The notes beneath the pieces were generated by a model. The model ran no database searches. It was given only the letters and a program-made list of their open reading frames with translations, and was not told the DNA's origin. A stretch of DNA of 64,000 bases from assembly GCA_023460975.1 (NCBI GenBank), contig JAEWOG010000073.1:24046-88045 (forward strand), read 5' to 3'. Shown one piece after another: positions 59,493 to 64,000 of the stretch. This DNA is from Actinomycetes bacterium (GTDB lineage: Bacteria; Actinomycetota; Actinomycetes; Propionibacteriales; Nocardioidaceae). How positions within the stretch are numbered: position 1 is the stretch's first letter; each line of letters opens with the position of its first letter. Made by a program: the position numbers and the translations under genes.

Positions 59493-59526
59493 CCCCGGGC
59501 TCGGGCGCTGACCGTACGCTGGCGCC

Positions 59527-60042
59527 GTGCCTGACCACGCCCTGGAACTCAGCTTCGAGACGTCCTCGGAGCAGGCCGTGATGGCCCAGTGGGAGGCGCT
59601 GCGCCAGGCCGGGCTCCCGTCTCAGGCCGACCACCGGCGGATGACGAACGCACCCCACCTGACGCTCGTCGCGGCCCGGGGCATCGACCCCGCCCTCGTC
59701 GCGCCCGCCGCAGAGACGATCGGCCCGCTGCTCCCGGCCACGCTCACCGTCCGGGGTCTGGTCGTGCTGGGCGATGGGCCGCGCGTGACCATCGCGCACC
59801 TGGTCGAACCGTCTGCCGACCTCGCCCGCGCAGCCCTGCGCCTGCGGGATCTCGTCCCGACCGTGCGGCATCCGGTCTGGACTCCACACGTGACATTGGT
59901 ACGTCGACTCCCCCGCCGCCACCTGGCCCGCGCGCTCGAGGTGCTGCACGCCGCAGAGCCCGTACGGCACCTCGTGGCCGACCGCCTGCGCTGGTGGGAC
60001 CCTGATCTCAACACCATCGAGACGGTGGCGGGACCGGGCTGA
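59527..60042 (+). CDS. 2H phosphoesterase (2'-5' RNA ligase family)
   Basis: A 171-residue protein with the two HxT/S catalytic motifs of the 2H superfamily: PHLTLVAARG (~43-52) and PHVTLVRRLPRR (~121-132). Such enzymes are cyclic phosphodiesterases or RNA ligases. N-terminal EALRQAGLPSQADHRRMTN fits the YjcG/LigT-like branch. GTG start at 59527. Monocistronic. Confidence 0.88.
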   Translation: MPDHALELSFETSSEQAVMAQWEALRQAGLPSQADHRRMTNAPHLTLVAARGIDPALVAPAAETIGPLLPATLTVRGLVVLGDGPRVTIAHLVEPSADLARAALRLRDLVPTVRHPVWTPHVTLVRRLPRRHLARALEVLHAAEPVRHLVADRLRWWDPDLNTIETVAGPG

Positions 60043-60079
60043 CACCGCCCGCTCTCGTCCTGCCCGGTCACACGTGAAC

Positions 60080-60739
60080 CTACGGGCCCTCGGCCCTCAG
60101 CCGCTCCAGCGAGTCGAGGGTCAACTCGAGGCCGACCTCGAAGGAGTTGGCGAACGCGTAACCCTCGAGGAGCACATGCTGGGTGGCGAATTCGGCCATC
60201 CGTGGGAAGCCGGACAGGTCGATCCCCTCGATCAGCTCTGCGGCCGAGTCGTCGAGGTCGACCTGGGCGAGCATCGACTCCTGCAGCGAGAAGCCGTACA
60301 CGAAGGCGTCGAGGATCGCGTACGCGTGCGCGGTCGCCTGCAGTGAGAACCCTGCGGAGCGCAGGACCTCCAGGCACGCCTCGTGTCCGCCCAGCGCCTG
60401 CGGACCGGGGTTGCTGCGCCCCTCGAGAGTCGCGAGGGCCCACGGGTGGCGGCGCAGCGCCTCACGCATCGAGCGGGTGCGGGTGGCCAGTTCCTCGCGC
60501 CAGTCGCCATCGGGGCGGGGAGGGTGAATCTCGGCGTAGACCGCGTCCACGATCGCGTCGAGGATCGCATCCTTGTTGGCGATGTGGTGATAGATCGCCA
60601 TCGGTTTGACGCCGCACTCGCCCGCGAGCGCGCGGATGGTCAGGGCCGCCAACCCCTCTCGGTCGGCCAGCCGCACGGCGGCAGCGACGACCCGGTCGCG
60701 GGTGAGCGTGTTGCGGGGGGCTCGCGCGGCACTGGACAC
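60080..60739 (-). CDS. TetR-family repressor
   Basis: A 219-residue TetR/AcrR regulator. DNA-binding domain ~8-55: LTRDRVVAAAVRLADREG, ALTIRALAGECGVKPMAIYHHIANKD. The rest is the ligand-binding domain (TetR_C-like: ALRRHPWALATLEGRSNPGP; AYAILDAFVYGFSLQE). GTG start at 60739, just inside the divergent promoter. Directly upstream is a 29-bp palindrome which should be its operator, so it likely represses itself and the divergent oxidoreductase. Confidence 0.92.
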   Translation of the reverse strand: MSSAARAPRNTLTRDRVVAAAVRLADREGLAALTIRALAGECGVKPMAIYHHIANKDAILDAIVDAVYAEIHPPRPDGDWREELATRTRSMREALRRHPWALATLEGRSNPGPQALGGHEACLEVLRSAGFSLQATAHAYAILDAFVYGFSLQESMLAQVDLDDSAAELIEGIDLSGFPRMAEFATQHVLLEGYAFANSFEVGLELTLDSLERLRAEGP

Positions 60740-60751
60740 CTCACACACGCT

Positions 60752-60780
60752 ACCGTACTTTGTACCGTACAAAGTACGGT
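60752..60780. promoter_or_regulatory. TetR operator (29-bp palindrome)
   Basis: ACCGTACTTTGTAC, one central base, then GTACAAAGTACGGT: a perfect 14-bp inverted repeat between the divergent tetR gene (start 60739) and the oxidoreductase (60837). Its length and position are typical of a TetR-dimer pair site that represses both directions. Confidence 0.9.
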
Positions 60781-60836
60781 CTAGCCGAGGAGTCACCATT
60801 CCAGCGTCCCCACCCACCCGGACCAGCAGCGGCACC

Positions 60837-61820
60837 ATGCGCGCTGTCGTGCAGCGCGGCTACGGCGACGCCGAGGTGCTCCACGTCGAGGAGATAGAGG
60901 CGCCGCAGCCCGGCCGCGGGGAGGTCCTGATGCGAGTCGGCGCGGCGGCCATCGACCGCGGGACGTGGCACCTGATGACGGGGTTTCCCAAGATGCTGCG
61001 GCCCTTCGTGGGCTGGCGGGGGCCGAGGGGGACGTACGTGCCCGGCCGCGACGTCGCAGGCACCGTGGTGGCCCTCGGCCCAGGCGTGACGCGGTTCGCG
61101 GTGGGCGACAAGGTCTTCGGCTCGGCTCAGGGCTCGCTCGCCGATTTCGCGTGCGCCCAGGAGGCGCGGCTCGCCCACCAGCCGGCCGGCGTGACGCCCG
61201 CTCAGGCGGCAGTGTTGGCCATCTCGGGACTCACCGCCCTCCAGGCGCTCGACGCCGCTCGGGTCCAGACGGGCGACCGGGTCCTGGTCATCGGCGCCTC
61301 GGGGGGCGTCGGATCGTACGCCGTCCAGTTGGCCGCCGCACGCGGCGCCCACGTCACGGGGGTGAGCAGTGCAGCCAAGGCCGAGGCCGTACGCGCGTGG
61401 GGGGCCGAGCACGTCCTCGACTACGCCGTCACCGACCCGACCGCCCAGGCGGAGTCGTACGACGCTGTCATCGCCATAGCCGGCGGCGCGTCCTTGCGGG
61501 ACCTTCGCCGCGTCCTTGCTCCGCGGGGTGCGTTGGTCTTCGTCGGCACCGAGACCGGCGGCGATTGGACTGGCGGCTACGGCCGACCGATGCGATGGGC
61601 TCTGCGCATGCTGCTGGCCCGCCAACGCTTCGTGATGCTCACAGCCCGCGAAAAGGCGGTGGACGATCTGGAACGACTCGCCCAACACGTCACCGACGGC
61701 ACGGTTCGTGCGCCGCTGCACGGGTCGTACGACCTGGCCGACGTCCGCGACGCCATGTCTGCGCTGGCGTCTGGCCGGGTGATCGGCAAGGTCGCGGTCA
61801 CGGTCGGCGATGCGTCATGA
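60837..61820 (+). CDS. Zinc-independent quinone oxidoreductase-like MDR family enzyme
   Basis: A 327-residue medium-chain dehydrogenase/reductase of the NADPH:quinone oxidoreductase branch: VPGRDVAGTVVALGPGVTRFAVGDKVFG (split), dinucleotide loop VLVIGASGGVGSYAVQLA (~143-160), and DLADVRDAMSALASGRVIGKV at the end. No zinc ligands. Start chosen at ATG 60837 (MRAVVQRGYG), though its ribosome site is weak; a GAGGAG lies before an in-frame ATT at 60798. Divergent from and probably repressed by the TetR protein. Four-base overlap with the next gene. Confidence 0.88.
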   Translation: MRAVVQRGYGDAEVLHVEEIEAPQPGRGEVLMRVGAAAIDRGTWHLMTGFPKMLRPFVGWRGPRGTYVPGRDVAGTVVALGPGVTRFAVGDKVFGSAQGSLADFACAQEARLAHQPAGVTPAQAAVLAISGLTALQALDAARVQTGDRVLVIGASGGVGSYAVQLAAARGAHVTGVSSAAKAEAVRAWGAEHVLDYAVTDPTAQAESYDAVIAIAGGASLRDLRRVLAPRGALVFVGTETGGDWTGGYGRPMRWALRMLLARQRFVMLTAREKAVDDLERLAQHVTDGTVRAPLHGSYDLADVRDAMSALASGRVIGKVAVTVGDAS

Positions 61821-62233
61821 ACGGGCCACTCGATCGCCGCATCGTCCTCAGCGGGCTGTGGACCGCGATGGCGTTCGTGTGCTCATTCACCGTGCTCTTC
61901 GGGTTCTTCCGAGCCGACGTGGTCGCGGGGGTCCTCGAGGGCCGGGTGCCGGGCGAAGGGATCACGATCGACCAGGCGTTCCTGACGCTGGCGACCGCAC
62001 ACGTCCTCCTGCCGATCCTCATGATCGGGGTCTGCCTCCTGGCGCCCATGCGGGTGAGTCGAATCGCGAGCATCGCGGTGAGCGCGATCCACCTGGTTCC
62101 GATCGTGGCGACCGTCGGCAGCGAATCCTGGCTCTACTACGTCATCCTCAACGCCGTCGAGGTCGCGTTCCTGCTCACCATCGCAGGGGTGGCGTGGAGG
62201 TGGCGGGTGCAGCTGTCACCCTCGCGCGAATGA
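61817..62233 (+). CDS. DUF6326-like small membrane protein
   Basis: A 138-residue protein with four helices (~10-32, 52-75, 82-100, 105-128), polar ends, and a short acidic loop (EGRVPGEGITIDQ). It resembles the DUF6326 actinobacterial group, found beside oxidoreductases; the match is by general pattern. It overlaps the MDR gene by four bases (ATGA), so shares its TetR-controlled promoter. Confidence 0.78.
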   Translation: MNGPLDRRIVLSGLWTAMAFVCSFTVLFGFFRADVVAGVLEGRVPGEGITIDQAFLTLATAHVLLPILMIGVCLLAPMRVSRIASIAVSAIHLVPIVATVGSESWLYYVILNAVEVAFLLTIAGVAWRWRVQLSPSRE

Positions 62234-62257
62234 CGACGGATCGCGCAGAATCGGTTC

Positions 62258-62587
62258 ATGGCGTACGACGACGAGTTGGCCGATCGGGTCCGTGTCCTGC
62301 TCGGCGGCCGGACCGAGGTCGAGAAGAAGATGTTCGGCGGCCTGGCCTTCATGGTCCAAGGCCGCATGGCTTGTTGCGTGAGCGGGCGAGGGGGTCTGCT
62401 GGTCAAGGTCGGGCGTGACGCGTTCGCCGATCTGGTGGCGCTCGATGGCGTCGCCCCCATGACCATGGGCGAACAGGTCTCCGACTCCTGGGTCAGCGTG
62501 GAAGCCGACGCGGTTGGCGATGACCAGTCACTGCGCGAGTGGCTCGATCGCGGGCTCGCGGCCAACCCTCCGAGGTCACGGGGCTGA
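62258..62587 (+). CDS. TfoX N-terminal domain protein
   Basis: A 109-residue protein made of a single TfoX_N domain: YDDELADRVRVLLGGRTEVEKKMFGGLAFMV (split), then GRMACCVSGRGGLLVKVG and WLDRGLAANPP. TfoX of Haemophilus controls competence, but the isolated N-domain protein in actinobacteria is of unknown role. ATG at 62258, 24 bp after the membrane gene. Directly followed by the broken dehydrogenase. Confidence 0.88.
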   Translation: MAYDDELADRVRVLLGGRTEVEKKMFGGLAFMVQGRMACCVSGRGGLLVKVGRDAFADLVALDGVAPMTMGEQVSDSWVSVEADAVGDDQSLREWLDRGLAANPPRSRG

Positions 62588-62591
62588 GGCC

Positions 62592-63963
62592 ACCGCCTCC
62601 GTGTGGGACTCCGCGATGGATCTCGAATGGGTGCGCGGCTACTCCGACTACTTCCCCGAGACGCCGGGCGGCCGGGCATCGGGGCGTTCCTGCGAGCCAC
62701 GACCCTTCGACCTGCGCCGCGTGGGCGACGACGCCGCCACGACGCAGCCGTTCTACACGAAGGCGCCGCTCAACGTCGTGGTCAAACAGTCCGACTACCG
62801 CTGGTTGAGCACGGGGCTTCGGCATTGGCGCGGACCGCTCCACATGCTGCGCGTGGGTCTGCGTACGGTCGTGGCGCGGCTGCGTGGACGCCGCATGGTG
62901 GGCCTGGGATCCGCTCTGTCGTCATCGTTGCTCGTCGGAGTACGCGGCTTGGGCGTTCCGCTGCGCCTCGACACAGGCCTGGCCGAGCTCATCGTGGAGG
63001 GCGAGCGTGTCGTCGGCGTGATCACCACGTCGGGCGAGCGGATCCTGGCCGCGCGGGGTGATCCTCGCCTGTGGCGGCTTCGACCACGACACCGACATGC
63101 GCGCCGAGCACCACCGCGAGCCGGCCGGACCAGCGCTGTCCCTCGGGGTGCCGAGCAACACCGGCGACGGCATCCGGGCCGCCGTCGCCGTCGGGGCGGC
63201 GACGGACTTCATGGGGGACGCGTGGTGGGCTCCGTGCATCCCGCTCCCGCGCGGGCCGTGGTTTGCGCTCGCTGAACGCTCCCTACCGGGCAGCCTCATG
63301 GTCAATGCGCGCGGCGAGCGGTTCATGAACGAGTCGCTGCCCTACGTGGAGGCGACGCATCGCATGTTCGGCGGGGAGTACGGCGCCGGCTCCGGCCCAG
63401 CCGAGAACCTGCCGTGCTGGCTCGTGTTCGACCAGACCTATCGCAACCGCTACCTCTTCGCGGGCGTCACGGGCGGTCAGCCGCTTCCGAAGTCCTGGCT
63501 GGCCGGCAGCGCCATCACGAAGGCGGACAGCATCGAGGAACTGGCCGCCGCCATCGGGGTTCCGTCCGCCGGACTGGCCGCAACCGTGGCCCGGTTCAAC
63601 GAGTTCGCGCGCAGCGGCGTCGACGCGGACTTCCACCGCGGCGAGTCGGCGTACGACCACTACTACGGCGACACGACCAACGCGCCGAACCCCAGCCTGG
63701 GCGCCCTCACCAAGGGACCGTTCTACGCAGCCCAGATGGTGCCGTCCGACCTTGGCACGAAGGGCGGCGTGCTCACCGACGAACGTGCTCGCGTACTGCG
63801 CGGCGACGGCTCCGTGATCACGGGCCTGTACGCCGCGGGCAACACCAGCGCCCCCGTCATGCGCCACACGTACGCCGGCCCCGGCGCCACCATTGGCCCC
63901 GCCCTCGTCTTCGGCCACCTGGCTGCACTCGACTGCGCCGACGATTCCCAGCGCGTTCGGTGA
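62592..63963 (+). pseudogene. FAD-binding dehydrogenase (3-ketosteroid delta-1-dehydrogenase-like), 5'-truncated and frameshifted
   Basis: The reading frame enters mid-protein at about 62613 (MDLEWVRGYSDYFPETPGGR), then SGRSCEPRPFDLRR, KAPLNVVVKQSDYRWLS and ERVVGVITTSGERILAA. The frame shifts by one base at a GGGG run near 63054, where VILACGGFDHD resumes in another frame and runs to 63963 with SNTGDGIRAAVAVGAA, RGERFMNESLPY, GLYAAGNTSAPVM and AGPGATIGPALVFG. About 110-140 N-terminal residues with the FAD dinucleotide fold are missing. A sequencing error could explain the frameshift, not the truncation. Confidence 0.82.
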
Positions 63964-64000
63964 GGTTGCGGTGTGTGTTCGGCCCCAGGGGGCCCCCCCC

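Noticed and set aside
62798..62813. Dispersed-repeat copy (CGCTGGTTGAGCACG) in the dehydrogenase remnant
   Set aside because: The bases code the family-conserved YRWLS motif and lack the GTCGAAACC half, so similarity is coincidental.
63985..64000. Terminal G/C run as a terminator stem
   Set aside because: Only a short GGCCCC..GGGGCC run at the window edge, without a U-tract; cannot be judged without downstream sequence.
1..64000. tRNA, rRNA, riboswitch, insertion sequence or phage genes
   Set aside because: None was recognised by reading; a tRNAscan/Infam-type covariance search would be needed to exclude small RNAs.

Overview
The window is 64 kb of very GC-rich, gene-dense chromosomal DNA from an actinobacterium. 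Signs of this are short intergenic gaps, many 4-bp ATGA/GTGA overlaps, frequent GTG starts, DUF1707, LCP, SigE-type and ECF41 sigma factors, and WXG-type secretion genes. The dispersed GGTTGAGC..GTCGAAACC repeats and general gene content suggest a relative of Nocardioides (Nocardioidaceae/Propionibacteriales); this placement is inference. No rRNA, tRNA, transposase, phage or CRISPR array was seen.

Layout. 0.6-5.4 kb: end of a flavin monooxygenase, a lipoprotein, and a copper operon (CsoR operator, csoR, copZ, His-rich exported protein, copA). 5.4-5.8 kb: repeat array A. 5.8-11.4 kb: an EcsC protein, then a minus-strand DUF4956-VTC-CotH operon, two small membrane proteins and a DinB polymerase. 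11.4-11.8 kb: repeat array B. 11.8-14.6 kb: RimK-type ligase, retropepsin-like protease and AstE-like peptidase. 14.6-21.5 kb: two tandem ATPase/FtsX-permease pairs. 21.5-23.4 kb: small genes among 90-bp direct repeats. 23.4-34.9 kb: flavin monooxygenase-hemerythrin fusion, ArsR/SRPBCC pair, GH2-DUF2804 fusion with its MFS transporter, membrane hydrolase, first DUF1707 protein and an FAD oxidoreductase. 35-49 kb: methyltransferase, SDR, two more DUF1707 proteins, BenE, two SGNH hydrolases, a PLP enzyme, a damaged SigE-type sigma factor with its membrane partner, and an LCP wall ligase. 49-64 kb: malic enzyme, DsbA-VKOR pair, FusB-like protein, PIG-L deacetylase, ECF41/DUF1059, a four-gene type VII-like operon, NSS transporter plus MetS subunit, TetR/oxidoreductase divergon, TfoX-N protein and a broken FAD dehydrogenase.

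The least explained part is the short-repeat content. Arrays A and B together hold 23 copies of a GTCATAC-type heptamer in both orientations at 30-33 bp steps (three helical turns), built round a conserved 33-bp hinge. A second family (GGTTGAGC..GTCGAAACC) forms five clusters, some of which run into coding ends and supply stop codons or terminal peptides. There are also two isolated ~70-76 bp hairpins, one of them in frame inside the GH2 gene, and a 90-bp direct-repeat pair around a SnoaL gene. Two genes look degraded: the sigma factor at 45.4 kb and the FAD dehydrogenase at 62.6 kb.
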